Shown here piece by piece: positions 33,740 to 45,108 of a DNA stretch of 64,000 nt. A program made the translations under genes and the position numbers. Source of the stretch: Zoroaster sp. YZ-2022 (taxonomy: Eukaryota; Echinodermata; Asteroidea; Forcipulatida; Zoroasteridae); NCBI GenBank assembly GCA_029582265.1, contig CM055819.1, positions 42,113,263-42,177,262 of the forward strand, read 5' to 3'. Positions within the stretch are counted from its first letter, which is position 1; every line of letters begins with the position of its first letter. Below the pieces are notes generated by a model. The model did not search any database. It was not told where the DNA came from and worked only from the letters and a program-made list of their open reading frames with translations.

Positions 33740-36124
33740 TTACACTGTTTTTTTAAGGCAGGTAGGATAAGCTAAATTGAAAACATAAAAACTTGCGAGA
33801 AATACGGTAACGGCTGTCATTAAGTTGTTAGAGCTGCTAACAGCAATCTCATCGATTATGACGTCAAATGAAGTGCATAGATTTATTTCAGTACTGTCGC
33901 CCTGGATTATCGGCCAAGCTTTGAAGTTATCCTGTACATCAAAAACAAAAACAAACAAAACATTTTTACACTCCAGTCTGTAGTATTGTAGAGGATAAAA
34001 ATGCTAACTTGTGGTTTACTTTGGAAATCACCAATACTCTTACTAAAATGCAATAATGAACTCGGCCTGCATTTAATTGTGGATATATGCATTTAACCAT
34101 TATGAACTGACTGCATACATGGCCTAGCGCATACACTAACTTAGCAGAGTGCACCCATTATGCACTATTAAGCATTCCTCAAGCACCCAGTGTTTTTGCT
34201 CTAACTAAAATTAAAGAGTACAATGCATACAGTGCAGTGCATAGAATGCAAGGTCTCAATCAGTTTCTTACCTCCTCTTCACCCAAAATCAGCATATTGC
34301 TAATTTTTTTCTTTAAGAGTGCACGGTACGCCAACGATGGCAGCTATACTGACAGCCTCTGTAAAAATGCAAAATAGCAAACTCAATCAGTTTAAACAAA
34401 TATTTTAGGCCATTGTTTTTTTAGAATATGTGAGCATATACTTTTATTAGCTTAGTTTTATGAAATATTTTTGGAAAGAACCTGGCTTTCTGAAAACCAA
34501 ACCAAAAAAAAAAGTTTTATGGTTTATCAACTGCAAGGCCAAATGCCACGAAAAGAAAACAAATTGAAACAGGCAAAGGTGAAATTGACAGAGGCAGACA
34601 TTATCTGTTAACAGTAATATATATCCTTATTTATCAATCCATTTTTTAGTTCAGGTCCCAAAAGCTGGTACCACTTTTTTATAATTAAACTAAGCAATCA
34701 TTTCACTTTACATGAGGGTTAGTTGTAGGATACCTCTGCGACTCTTGTCATCACGTTGGAGACTATTGTCGTCCAAGGCCTGCTTCAGAGTAGCTGCTGG
34801 TTTCTTTAGACCACTGCTAAACTTGACGATTACACCGCCATACTTTTGTAGACCTGCATCCAAGACCTGTCTGATGTTCTCTCCACCAGCTTGTAGTCGA
34901 CTGAATTCCGTCTGGATCTGTTGGTTACAAATTATTTATGTATCATTTTTATTAAAATAAATGTGGCAATGTTACCTTTTCAAAGGCCTCTTAATGCATC
35001 CAGACCCATGGGCATTTTCCACTACAATTTCTAATGATTGGGGAAAATGTGAACTTCACAAAATCATATTCCTTAAACACAGAGGACCATTCACCCTTTC
35101 CCCTCAACTATAGTAGGGAAAGTATTACATTTTTAGATCATTACAAAAAGTATATATAACAAAAATGATATGTTCCCCAGTCAGTGAGCACCGATTTGGC
35201 TACAATGTCATAACATGCCCATAAGAATTTCCTTGACCAACATTTAGAGCAATGGGTTAATTAGCAGTTTATGTTTTTAATTACTTTATAAGTTTTTTTT
35301 TTTTTATCTCTAGAAAGTATAAACCATCCCCAAACTTAAAACAAGAATAATAATGAAAGCAAACCTCTTCTTCATCAAACAGCCAAGGATAAACATCTTG
35401 GATCTCTTTAACTGTTGAAGTCCCTCTAGTTATGAGTTGTCTTCGATCTGCTAATGTGGCAGACATTGCCAGGTTGACGTGTTCGTGGTTAGGTTTCTTC
35501 TTCTTTGTCTCCTGCTTCATCCAAGATATGTGGGCACATATTGACGCATCATCCTCAGAGGAGGGCCTCAATGGTTTATAGTTGGCCATGCCCCACTGTG
35601 GAAGAGATTGTAATGTCTTTGATGGGGCTGGATCACTGCTTGATATAGACTTCCTCTTGTGCTGAATGACTGATGGAACATGTTTGTCCTTCCTCGCTTC
35701 CTAAATTTTGCAAACTTATACTGAAGTCGGTATTTGCAGAGGCTCTGAGACAAAATAACATTATTTTAAAAAGTCACCAAAAGTAATGTTTGTTTTACAA
35801 AATAAGCTATCAAAATTTTGAAAGTAACTGACTTCCGTTATGAAGTATATTCATCTTTTATGAGAAATAGGTGGAACATAATTTGTTATTCCATTTTGGT
35901 CCATAAGTAAAAGCATTGTTATTCATGTATGTTGACATTTTTCAATTCCCAGATCAAGATAAATCATGCTACTTAAAAACCAAGTCAAGTACAAAACCTA
36001 GTAACATGGTCAATTAATACTTACTTGTGCATTATCGATAGTCATGTTTGGCTGGTGAGCCAAATTAGGCGATTTGTCAAATAGAAGATTAACTATTTTC
36101 TTGTACTGTTCTGATGTAGGATAG
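33740..36124 (-). CDS. SAMD3-like uncharacterised protein gene, 5 exons, two small frameshifts
   Basis: Minus-strand exons 36025-36124, 35365-35744, 34734-34917, 34272-34358 and 33740-33931, each with GT-AG borders and matching phases. The product has a YPTSEQYKKIVNLLFDKSP segment, a SLCKYRLQYKFAKFR segment, ADRRQLITRGTSTVKEIQDV followed by YPWLFDEEE, an exon with SRLQAGGENIRQVLDAGLQK, and a C-terminus SFYVFNLAYPTCLKKTV. This order matches a large family of uncharacterised animal proteins often named SAMD3-like (from memory), which are multi-copy and often found near transposon-type genes. A base is missing in an A run in exon 2 (near 35711) and one is extra in exon 4 (T run near 34301). The start is upstream of 36124, where a Tc1-like fragment interrupts. 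Confidence 0.6.
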
Positions 36125-36179
36125 CTGGCAGAAACAGAAAACAGTAAAATAAAATAGTAAAGTAAACAAAATATACTCA

Positions 36180-36960
36180 TCAAACAAAGTTAAGGACCAC
36201 TTTTTTTTTTTAACATATTTTCTTTATAGCACATATTAAGGACAAGAAAATGCCTACATATGAATGTCCTGTATGACTCCAAGACACAGTAATCGATTTC
36301 ACATGTGGTTTGTTTAAATTGTTGCATAACTTCTTTCTAAACTTGTCACAACCTGAAAATGGGTGTTTTGTTGTGTCAGCTGACCACATAAAGTGGTACA
36401 AAAGTCCATGCAAGTGCTTTTCCTTGCATTTCCCACCAAGCTCAGGCAGTATTCTGACAAGAGAGATGCCTAGACGCCACTTGAGTGAAGTAGAGGTTGC
36501 ACGAGCCATGGGATGCTGGACGCTGGCTTCAGCCAGCGACGAGTAGCTGAGATGATGGTGTGTGTCTCACAGTGTCATCAGTCGCGCTAACCAACGACAC
36601 CGGGAGACAGGGCGATACTCAGAGAGACCCCGTACTGGCCGCCCATCAGCAACAACTGCGAGGAATGACCGCTACTTAGTGACTCTTTGTCGTCGCAACC
36701 GCTTCAGTAGTGCTCGCAGACTCAATCATCAATTCGCTGCTGCAACTGGGGTGACTGTTTCGAATCAAACCATCCGTAACCGACTTCACAGAGCCGACAT
36801 GCATGCCAGGAGGCCACTGCAATGCATCCCATTAACCCCTGCTCACAGAAGAATCCGTCTCAACTGGGCTCGTGACCATGTGGGATGGACCCAACAGCAA
36901 TGATATGAGGTACAAACTTGCAAAACATCTTCAAGAAGCAGCAATACTGCCCACACTCTG
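36180..36960 (+). mobile_element. Tc1-like element fragment
   Basis: Outer limits are approximate: a T run and AGTTAAGGACCAC at 36190-36202 on the left, sequence after the truncated ORF on the right. It lies between the SAMD3-like gene and the CACTA-like transposase remnant, in the opposite orientation to both. Confidence 0.5.
36460..36903 (+). pseudogene. Tc1/mariner transposase, N-terminal part only
   Basis: Reading PRRHLSEVEVARAMG in one frame, then after a shift near 36530-36560 HSVISRANQRHRETGRYSER, RPRTGRPSATTARNDRYLV, and ATGVTVSNQTIRNRLHRADM, ending LNWARDHVGWTQQQ followed by TGA. This covers the two helix-turn-helix DNA-binding regions of a Tc1-type transposase up to just before the first catalytic Asp. 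The DDE catalytic domain is missing, so it is inactive. Usual length about 340 residues; about 150 are left. Confidence 0.88.
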
Positions 36961-37067
36961 TCATCTACTGGTACTCTATCACCTACCATGAGTGGTAAAG
37001 ACGAAGAAAACACCAAGCCTGAACAGCTTTTTGTTTAACTTTAAATTTCCCTAGTTGTGTAGCCATT

Positions 37068-37552
37068 TTAGATGGTTTGTTTTGTTTTGTCAGTCCCATG
37101 ATACGGAAAGTTGTCTACTTGTTCGTTTAAAAACTCTAGGGTGAAATATTCTTCCCTGACACAGTGACGAATTACTTTGTCAATAACGTCCGGAACTATT
37201 CCTTCAAAAAATCATGAGCAATATCTGGTGGTAAGCCATGAATGACATGAAAATGTTCAAGTTGGTTAAGCGGACTTTCTCTCTTGATACCATACACACG
37301 TGCAACATCAGGCATTTGAGTTGCTAATTTTGCTGGTTGGTTGTAATGAGTCCTTCCTTCTTAAAACAACATCTGTGTCACGGAAATGGTCTTTCATGGT
37401 GTTCTTGGTGATCATGCAATATCTACACAAACGCTCTGTGTTGAAACTTTCTTGAAAGCCCCCAATTCCATGTGCTGCCAAGTTGTCCGCCACAACCATT
37501 GAAAGAGATCCCTTTAAGTTGTAAACACTGCCATCTTTTTCAACATATAAAC
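37068..37552 (-). pseudogene. CACTA-like transposase fragment, cut by the GC-rich array
   Basis: On the minus strand from 37552: GLYVEKDGSVYNLKGSLSMV, then VADNLAAHGIGGFQESFN, LCRYC, a basic stretch, and further on SPLNQLEHFHVIHGLPPDIA then HDFFEGIVPDVIDKVIRHC after one missing T at about 37216. The pattern D-G-x-x-(F/Y)-N-L, then a D-x-x-A-x-G block and Cys-x-x-Cys, then P-P-D-x-x-H-D-x-x-E-G is like the tnp2 region of CACTA/EnSpm transposases and related animal proteins (from memory). The N-terminal part is replaced by the GC-rich array at 37549-40062. Confidence 0.6.
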
Positions 37553-40062
37553 CAACTCGCCGGGCGAACTCGCCGGGCGAACTCGCCGGGCGAACTCGCC
37601 GGCGGCGAACTTCGGCGGGCGTAATCTCGCCGGGCGGGCTTTCGCACAACCCCGCGGGGCGAAACCGCGGGCGCAGCTTCGCCGGCGAACTCGCTGGCGA
37701 ATCTCGCCGGGCAGGCTCGCTGGCGGTCTTCGCTGGCGGGAACTCGCTGAGCGAACTTCTTGGGCCAGGCTGGCGGCGAGAAACTCGCGGCGGACTACCG
37801 CTGGCGAACTTCGCCGGGCGAACTTGCCGGCCCGAACTTCGCGGGCGAACTCGCTGAGCGAATCTCGCGGGAGGCGAACTCGCCCCGGGCGGGCTTCGCT
37901 GGGCGAACTCGCCCGGCGACCTTCGCCCGGGCGAACTTCGCCGAGCGGGCTTCGCCCGAAGGCGAGGCTTCGCTGGCGAACTTCGCCGGCGTAATTTCGC
38001 CCGGCGGCGCTTCCCCGGAAGGCGAATTCGCCCGGCCGAACTTGGCGACCCGCTGGCGAACTTCGCGAAAGCGAACTTCGCCGGGCGAATTTCGCTGGCC
38101 CGAACTCGCGGGCCGAACTCGCCAGGCGAATCTCGCCGGGCACCGCTGGCGACTGGCGGGCGAACTTCGCTGGCGAACTCGCCGGGCGAATCTCAAGCCG
38201 AAGCGAACCGCTGGCGACCGCTGGCGAACTCGCTGGGCGAATTCGCCGGGTGAATCTCGCCGGGCGAATTTACGGGCGGAATTCGGGCTTGGGCCCCCTG
38301 GGCTGGCGAACTGGCCCGGGCGAAGACTTCGCCGCTGGTTAATTTCGCGGGCAGGAATTTCGCTGAGCGTAATTCGCCCGGGCGAATTTCGTTGGCTACC
38401 CTCGCTGGCGTAATTGCTGGCGGGTTTCGCCAGGCGAATTTCGCGGGCGACTACGCGGGCGGGTTTCGCCAGGCGAACTCGCCGGCGCGAATTTCGCGGG
38501 CCCGAATTTCGCCCAGGCGGGCTCGCCCGTTGGCAGACCTCGCCAGGCGGCTCGCCATGCACTTCGCTGGCCCCGAACTCGCGGGCGAAACCGCCGCTGG
38601 GCGGGGCTGTCATGGTGAACTCGCCGGAGGCGGGCTGCGCGGGCGAATCTCGCCGGGCGAATTTCCCCGAACCGAATTTCGCTGGGCGGTTTCGCCCAGA
38701 CGAATTCCCGCCCGGGTGACTCGGGCTGGGGCAACTCGCCCGGGCGAGCCTCGCTGAAGCGAACTGCGGGCGAATTCCGCTGGGCGAATCTCGCCGGGCG
38801 AACTCGCCGAGGCGAAACCCGCGGGCGACCCGGAGCCGCGGGCGAACCCGCCGGGCGAATTTCCAGGCGAACCGGCGGGCGACTCGCCGCGGGCGAATCT
38901 CGCTGGGCGGGCGGCATGGCGGCCGCCCGCTGGCGAAACCCCGCTGGCGAACCCGGCGGGCGGGCGACCCCGCTGGCGGGCTCATGGCGACCTCGAACTG
39001 GCGGGCTCGCTGGCGGCCGGGCTGCGGGGCTTCGAACTGGCGGGCGGGCCTCGCGGGGCGTAATCTCGCTTGGAAGCGGGCTTCGCTGGCGGCACTTCTG
39101 CCGGGCCCGAACTTCGCGGGCGGCTGGCCCGGGCCCGAAACCAGCCCGGCCAGGCTTTCGCCCGGGCGAACTGCCGGGTGAATTGGCCGGGGCGAATCTC
39201 GCTGGCGAACTTCCCCGCTGGCGAACTCGCCCGAGCGACTCGCGGGCGTAATCTCGCCGGCACCGAGCTCGCGGGCCCGAAACCCCGTGGGCGAATCTAC
39301 GCCGGCGGAGCTTCATGCCGGGCGAACTACGCCGGCCGAATCTCCCGCTGGCGAGCTTCAGCGAGCAGGCGTCTGCGGGCGGGCATCTCGCCAGGCGAAC
39401 TTCGCGAGCGAATTCGCGCCGGCTGGCGAACTTCGCTGGCGAAATGGTTCTGGACACCGAACTTCGGCCGGGAACCGCTGGCCAGGCGACTTACCGGGCG
39501 GTCTCGCCGCTGGCGAATCTCGCGGGCGAGCTTCGCCGGGCGGTTTTCGCCGAAGCGGGCCCCCTCGTTGGCCAGCGAACTCGCCGGGCGAACGCCTGGC
39601 GAAGCCCGCTGGCGAGCTTCGCTGGGCGAACTCGCTGGCTTCTGCTGGGCGGGCTTCGCTGGCGAACTTCGCCCTGGCGGGCTCTCGCTGGCGAACTTCC
39701 GCTGGCGAACCGGCTGACGTGAATCTCGCCGGAAGGCGAAACCGGGCTGGCGAATTCGCCCGGCCGAACTGCCCGCTGCGCATCTCGCGGGCGAACCTCG
39801 CCGAAGGCGAACTTCGCCGACGAACTTCGCCGAGAAAGCGAATCTCGCGAACCGGGCTGCCAGCGACCGCTGGCGAAACTTCCCGCCGGCGAATTTCGCC
39901 GGGCGAATCTCGGTTGGTGAATTTCGCCGGGCGAAAACTGGCGGCCGAACTGCCGGGCGAACTCGTTGGAGCGAACTCTGCCGGGCTAACTCGCCAAAGC
40001 GAATTTCGCGGGCAGACTACGCGGGCGAACTTCGCCCGGCGAACTTCATGAAAGCGAATCCT
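37549..40062. repeat. 2.5-kb GC-rich quasi-palindromic 13-14-bp array
   Basis: About 180 degenerate copies of GGCGA-N(1-3)-TCGCC units joined by one or two G/C (for example GGGCGAACTCGCC or GGCGAATTTCGCC). Each unit is its own near reverse complement. The block is strongly GC- and CpG-rich in otherwise AT-rich DNA. Stops are rare on both strands, so long Arg/Ala/Pro/Ser-rich frames are open in nearly all six frames (up to 396 codons); none has a consistent frame or any protein family, so they are not genes. Three to four related units (AACTCGCC) occur again at 45550-45595. Confidence 0.95.
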
Positions 40063-40097
40063 CACAAGGCCATGGTTTTTTTTTGGAAAAGTTAAAA

Positions 40098-40375
40098 CTC
40101 TGTACCACGGTGGGTCTTGAACCCATCTGGGCAATTTTCACTGTCTATCTCACAGTGGGTTAACCAGTGGGTTAACCAGTTCAGCCACTTGGTCACCCAC
40201 CACCACCCCAAAAATTTCTAATATATACACCTCAAAGTCTTTAGGAGAGTGTTTGTGGAAAAAGGGAAAACAGAACTCTGGACTACGGTGGGTCTTGAAC
40301 CCATGTGGGGAATTTTAGGTTTCCATCTTACAGTGGGTTAACCAATTGAGCCACTTGGTCGCCCACCACAAACGC
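40098..40375 (-). repeat. Two tRNA-like modules (GGTGGGTGACCAAGTGGC type)
   Basis: Minus-strand copies at about 40108-40202 and 40290-40370: a 7-base 5' end that pairs with ACCCACC at the 3' end, an A-box-like AGTGGCT-AAC/TTGG, and a B-box-like GGGTTCAAGACCC. The first has an internal 15-bp duplication (GTGGGTTAACCAGTGGGTTA). The same 5' half recurs at 41278-41325 and 43155-43202. Arm pairing is too poor for a working tRNA. Confidence 0.6.
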
Positions 40376-40611
40376 GGAATTTCTAATATAAACCTCAAAG
40401 TCTATACTTGGGGAAATTTAGCACCCTCTATCTGGAAGTCAGCTCATGGGATATGGACTTAAAAGAAATAACAGTAATCATATCCTTACTTAATGATATA
40501 AACAATAGATTAAGAAAGAGTCTATAATTATGACACTAGTGTTAACACATTAAATAAAAAAGAGGTATATAATTAAACTCAAATACAACTATTTCAAGCA
40601 CAGCAAGTGGT

Positions 40612-41055
40612 CTAGTGGGTTAGACTCTTGACTAATAAGTAGGAGGTCCTGAGTTCAAGCACAGAGTTTTTTTATTATTCTGACTGATGTCATTCTAAGG
40701 TTTATATCTAAGGTTTATAATTAAACTCAAACGCATATGTCCCAACGACAGCAAGTGGTCTAGTGGATACTGATGTTGACTTGTAAGCAGGAGGTCCTAG
40801 GTTCAAACCCAGTCTAATGTTTTTTTTTTTTACTCGGACTGATGTCATTCTAATTAATTAAACTCAAACACTATTATCTTAAGCGCAGCTAGTGGTCTAG
40901 TGGATAAGAATCTTGACTTGTAAGTAGGAGGTCCTAAGTTCGAGCCCAGGATGTCCTAGGCTAGAGTCTAGTATTTTTTTAAATTTTATTCTGACTGATG
41001 TCATTCTAACACTCTTGTCTTATAAGTAGGAGGTCCTGAGTTCAATCCCGGTGTT
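40612..41055 (+). repeat. tRNA-like pol III modules in unit 1 (also 42478-42925, 43433-43965)
   Basis: Repeated segments near 40612, 40751, 40887 and 41020 with A-box-like TGGTCTAGTGG and B-box-like GAGTTCAAGC, GGTTCAAACCC, AGTTCGAGCCC. By position the middle loop is CTTGTAA in two of them. Stems pair weakly, so these look like tRNA-derived modules, not tRNAs. T runs after each B box could stop pol III. Confidence 0.6.
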
Positions 41056-41434
41056 TTTCATTTTTATTCTGACTGATGTCATTCTAAGGTCCCAATTTCA
41101 AGCCCAGTGATTTTTATTTTTATTCTGACTTAGCAGCTCTATGAAATTAAGCCCAGACCTAATTGTAGCCCGTATAATTATGTGAAAAATATGATTTAAT
41201 ACAAATACCATACTAATTTGTACTGGATGTGAGATACTAATTGCATACCTTCTGAGATTCCAACTGTTTCCATCTCACAGTGGGTTAACCAGTTGAGCCA
41301 CTTGGTCACCCACCACCACCCCGGAATTTCTAATATATAAACCTCAAAGTCTATACTTGGGGGAAATTTAGCACCCTCTATCTGGAAGTCAGTTCATGGG
41401 ATATGGACTTAAAAGAAATAACAGTAATCATATG

Positions 41435-42348
41435 TTACATCATATGAAACAAGTTGGAAACGAAGTTACACACCCACAAGGACAGACATGATCCCAGCCG
41501 TCAAGCTGGGGTTTACCGAATTCCTTGCACTTGTGGGAAAGTGTACATTGGTGAGACCGGCAGAGACCTTACGACCAGGATCAAGGAACACAAGGCCCAC
41601 GGCCGCAGAGGGGAATGTGACAAATCTGCGATCATCAAACACTCCACCGATTTGGACCATATCATTGACTGGCAGAATGCAAAGATCATAGCCCCGGAAA
41701 AGCACTGGTACACCCGTCGTATCAGAGAGGCTATTGAGATTCATAAACATGACACTGTCCCCCAGGACATCGGCTATTTCATCAGCAACATTTGGCATTC
41801 AATCCTACCATCCACCAACACCCACACCCCACTGTCAACTGATACGCCTCAGCGAGCAGGCAACTCACACACAGCAGGAAACACACACAACAAGAACAAT
41901 GCCACGGTGGCAACCAATCACAACACATCACACAACAGTAGCACCAATCGGAACACTTCCCATTCTACACATAATCCCAGCAAATACTACTTAAGGAGTT
42001 GCATCGGCAAACCTCTTCATTCTCCTGAAGAAGATTAGAGCAGGCTAATCGAAACGTTGAGAATAACCCGTGAAGTCCCTTGGTTCTCCCTGAACCATAT
42101 TAACCCGTGAAGTCCCCATGGTTCTCCCTGAACCATATTTCTCACTTAGCGACAGTAGAGAAAAACGAGTTGCCCGAAATTGGTTCTCCCTTGAACCTTT
42201 CTCACTTAACGAAGGTTGAGATACGATTGTGCGATACGGTTCTTTTCAGAACCTGTATCTCAGCTTCACGTTAGTTGAGATAAACACATGGTGTTACCGC
42301 AAACCGAAACGATATCGATATTCCACCATGCAAAGCCTCAAAACTTAT
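41435..42348 (+). mobile_element. 5'-truncated Penelope-like element with 12-bp target duplication
   Basis: Flanked by AGTAATCATATG at 41423-41434 and 42349-42360. The uninterrupted site exists at 43302 in the same tandem repeat, proving insertion. Contains the GIY-YIG end of the Penelope ORF and a 3' tail with repeated GTGAAGTCC-TGGTTCTCCCTGAACC blocks. Reverse-oriented tail homology occurs at 54725-55020. Confidence 0.93.
41454..42038 (+). CDS. Penelope GIY-YIG endonuclease domain (C-terminal fragment)
   Basis: About 190 codons. GVYRIPCTCGKVYIGETGRD is the GIY-YIG core (here GVY and VYIG), followed by LTTRIKEHKAHGRRGECDKS with the catalytic Arg in RIKEH, then AIIKHSTDLDHIIDW with the conserved His, and EAIEIHKHDTVPQDIGYFIS with the family Glu. 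After this the protein is a low-complexity Asn/Thr/His tail and stops. In Penelope elements this nuclease nicks the target for reverse transcription. The reverse transcriptase is missing (5' truncation), so it cannot move by itself. Confidence 0.9.
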   Translation: METKLHTHKDRHDPSRQAGVYRIPCTCGKVYIGETGRDLTTRIKEHKAHGRRGECDKSAIIKHSTDLDHIIDWQNAKIIAPEKHWYTRRIREAIEIHKHDTVPQDIGYFISNIWHSILPSTNTHTPLSTDTPQRAGNSHTAGNTHNKNNATVATNHNTSHNSSTNRNTSHSTHNPSKYYLRSCIGKPLHSPEED

Positions 42349-44087
42349 AGTAATCATATGCTTACTTAATGATATAAACAATAGATTAAGAAAGAGTCTA
42401 TAATTATGACACTAGTGTTAACACATTAAATAAAAAAGAGGTATATAATTAAACTCAAATACAACTATTTCAAGCACAGCAAGTGGTCTAGTGGGTTAGA
42501 CTCTTGACTAATAAGTAGGAGGTCCTGAGTTCAAGCACAGAGTTTTTTTTTTTATTCTGACTGATGTCATTCTAAGGTTTATATCTAAGGTTTATAATTA
42601 AACTCAAACGCATATGTCCCAACGACAGCAAGTGGTCTAGTGGATACTGATGTTGACTTGTAAGCAGGAGGTCCTAGGTTCAAACCCAGTCTAATGTTTT
42701 TTTTTTTTTTACTCGGACTGATGTCATTCTAATTAATTAAACTCAAACACTATTATCTTAAGCGCAGCTAGTGGTCTAGTGGATAAGAATCTTGACTTGT
42801 AAGTAGGAGGTCCTAAGTTCGAGCCCAGGATGTCCTAGGCTAGAGTCTAGTATTTTTAAAATTTTTATTCTGACTGATGTCATTCTAACACTCTTGTCTT
42901 ATAAGTAGGAGGTCCTGAGTTCAATCCCGGTGTTTTTAATTTTTATTCTGACTGATGTCATTCTAAGGTCCCAATTTCAAGCCCAGTGATTTTTATTTTT
43001 ATTCTGACTTAGCAGCTCTATGAAATTAAGCCCAGACCTAATTGTAGCCCGTATAATTATGTGAAAAATATGATTTAATACAAATACCATACTAATTTGT
43101 ACTTGATGTGAGATACTAATTGCATACCTTCTGAGATTCCAACTGTTTCCATCTCACAGTGGGTTAACCAGTTGAGCCACTTGGTCACCCACCACCACCC
43201 CGGAATTTCTAATATATAAACCTCAAAGTCTATACTTGGGGGAAATTTAGCACCCTCTATCTGGAAGTCAGTTCATGGGATATGGACTTAAAAGAAATAA
43301 CAGTAATCATATGCTTACTTAATGATATAAACACTAGATTAAGAAAGAGTCTATAATTATGACACTAGTGTTAACACATTAAATAAAAAAGAGGTATATA
43401 ATTAAACTCAAATACAACTATTTCAAGCACAGCAAGTGGTCTAGTGGATAAGACTCTTGACTAATAAGTAGGAGGTCCTGAGTTCAAGCCCAATGTTTTT
43501 TTATTTTATTCTGACTGATGTCATTCTAAGGTTTATATCTAAGGTTTATAATTAAACTCAAACGCATATGTCCCAACGACAGCAAGTGGTCTACTGGATA
43601 CTAATGTTGACTTGTAAGCAGGAGGTCCTAGGTTCAAACCCAGTGTAAGTCTTTTTTTTTTTTTACTCGGACTGATGTCATTCTAATTAATTAAGTTCAA
43701 ACACTATTATCTTAAGCTCAGCTAGTAGTCTAGTGGATAAGACTCTTGACTTGTAAGTAGGAGGTCCTAAGTTCGAGCCCAGCATGTCCTAGGCTCGAGT
43801 CTAGTATTTTTTATATTTATTCTGACTGATGTCATTCTAATGTTTATGTCAAAGATTTATAAATAAACTCAAACACAAATGTCATAAGGACGGAAAGTGG
43901 TCTTACTAGTGGATAACACTCTTGGCTTATAAGTAGGAGGTCCTGAGTTCAATCCCGGTGTTTTTTATTTTTATTCTGACTGATGTCATTCTAAGGTCCC
44001 AATTTCAAGCCCAGTGATTTTTATTTTTATTCCGACTTAGCAGCTGTATGAAATTAAGCCCAGACCTAATTGTAGCCCGTATAATTA

Positions 44088-45108
44088 GGCCACATCAAAA
44101 AAAAATTGTTGAGCGTCCTTTTTCGGGGTGGGGTGGGAGGGTGTTTTTTTTTTTTTTTTTTAATTGAGTTTTTTGCCATAGCAAAATATGAAATAAAAAA
44201 ATAAAAAAATCATCAGAATCACTATAAAATAGGGGATTTTTGTGGTTTTAAAAAAATGTTTTTACTTGTTTTGTTAAACCCATTAACTCCTAGACTTCAG
44301 CAGTACCGCGTGTATCATCAGACAATGGCTCCCAGTCAAACTTGCCGTCTGAAAACTCCACGTAAAAATCCGAAATCGAAACATCAAGCTCGATATAGAC
44401 CTTATGCGTTGACGTCATCACGCCGCCATCTTAGAGGTAAAACGATGATGAAACAATGGAAAACGCACATCTATACACGCGCGGCACACAGATTGGGCCA
44501 ATGAGCAACCTTCTTTTGACCTCTAGCCGAGGGCGCCCTACTCAAATGACGTCATGTGCATAAGGTCTATTGCACGCAAACCAATCCTTCACCGTCGTGC
44601 TGGAGCCCTCACGGGCTATTGTTGCGACTACAATAGAGCATTTTACTCGGGAAAATCCACACGAAAGCGAGTAGTACGGGGATTAAAAATCATGAATGGT
44701 TGACTGTACAGCATGAAAAACACATGTGAACTGAAAGCATGAAGTTCTCTGTGCTAGTCTGGTTCCCTGCCTCGCATAAACGAGTGAATATACTCGAATC
44801 AGTGCACACGACGACAGGGGGACCAACCACCGCCGGCATTTTTTCGTACCACGCTTTGCAGCTTGGCCCCATAGCGAATGTGTAATACGAAAAAAAAATC
44901 CGCGCCGTGAGATCGAAACCTGTGGGATCGGGGTTTGACGCTTCGGCATAATACAAACTGTGTGCGGCGCAGAATGGAGCCAAATTTGACTGAAAAGATC
45001 GTTGAAAATGCCGTTCTATGATTTAAAAAAAAAAATTAAAAAAGGGGGTCGGGGGGTTTCGTAGGGTCGGGCGGGGACGATCAACAATTTTTTTTTTTTT
45101 ATGTGGCC
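44088..45108. mobile_element. Harbinger/PIF-like element, TTA target duplication, empty sites present
   Basis: Termini GGCCACATCAAAAAAAAATT and the complement of ATTTTTTTTTTTTATGTGGCC, continuing TTGTTGA-CGTCC on both sides. Flanked by TTA (44085-44087, 45109-45111). Units 1 and 2 have CCCGTATAATTATGTGAAAA uninterrupted, which proves the insertion. A 3-bp TTA duplication is typical for PIF/Harbinger. No transposase is recognisable; a 97-codon frame on the minus strand (44690-44983) is unassigned. Confidence 0.9.
44395..44570. mobile_element. CRE-containing TIR element nested in the Harbinger-like element
   Basis: ATAGACCTTATGCGTTGACG at the left and the complement ATAGACCTTATGCACATGAC at the right, each followed by the rest of TGACGTCA. 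Same terminal family as 19694-20199, but only 176 bp. Confidence 0.75.

Noticed and set aside
37514..40134. Very long open frames on both strands (up to 396 codons, Arg/Ala/Pro-rich)
   Set aside because: They overlap in nearly all frames of a CpG-rich quasi-palindromic array lacking stops; no start context, frame constancy or protein family.
40098..44000. Calling each B-box-containing module a tRNA gene
   Set aside because: Anticodon and T stems do not pair adequately; repeats evolve as a higher-order array.
44690..44983. 97-codon minus-strand frame in the Harbinger-like element
   Set aside because: No transposase or myb-like motif recognisable; overlaps other frames of equal length.
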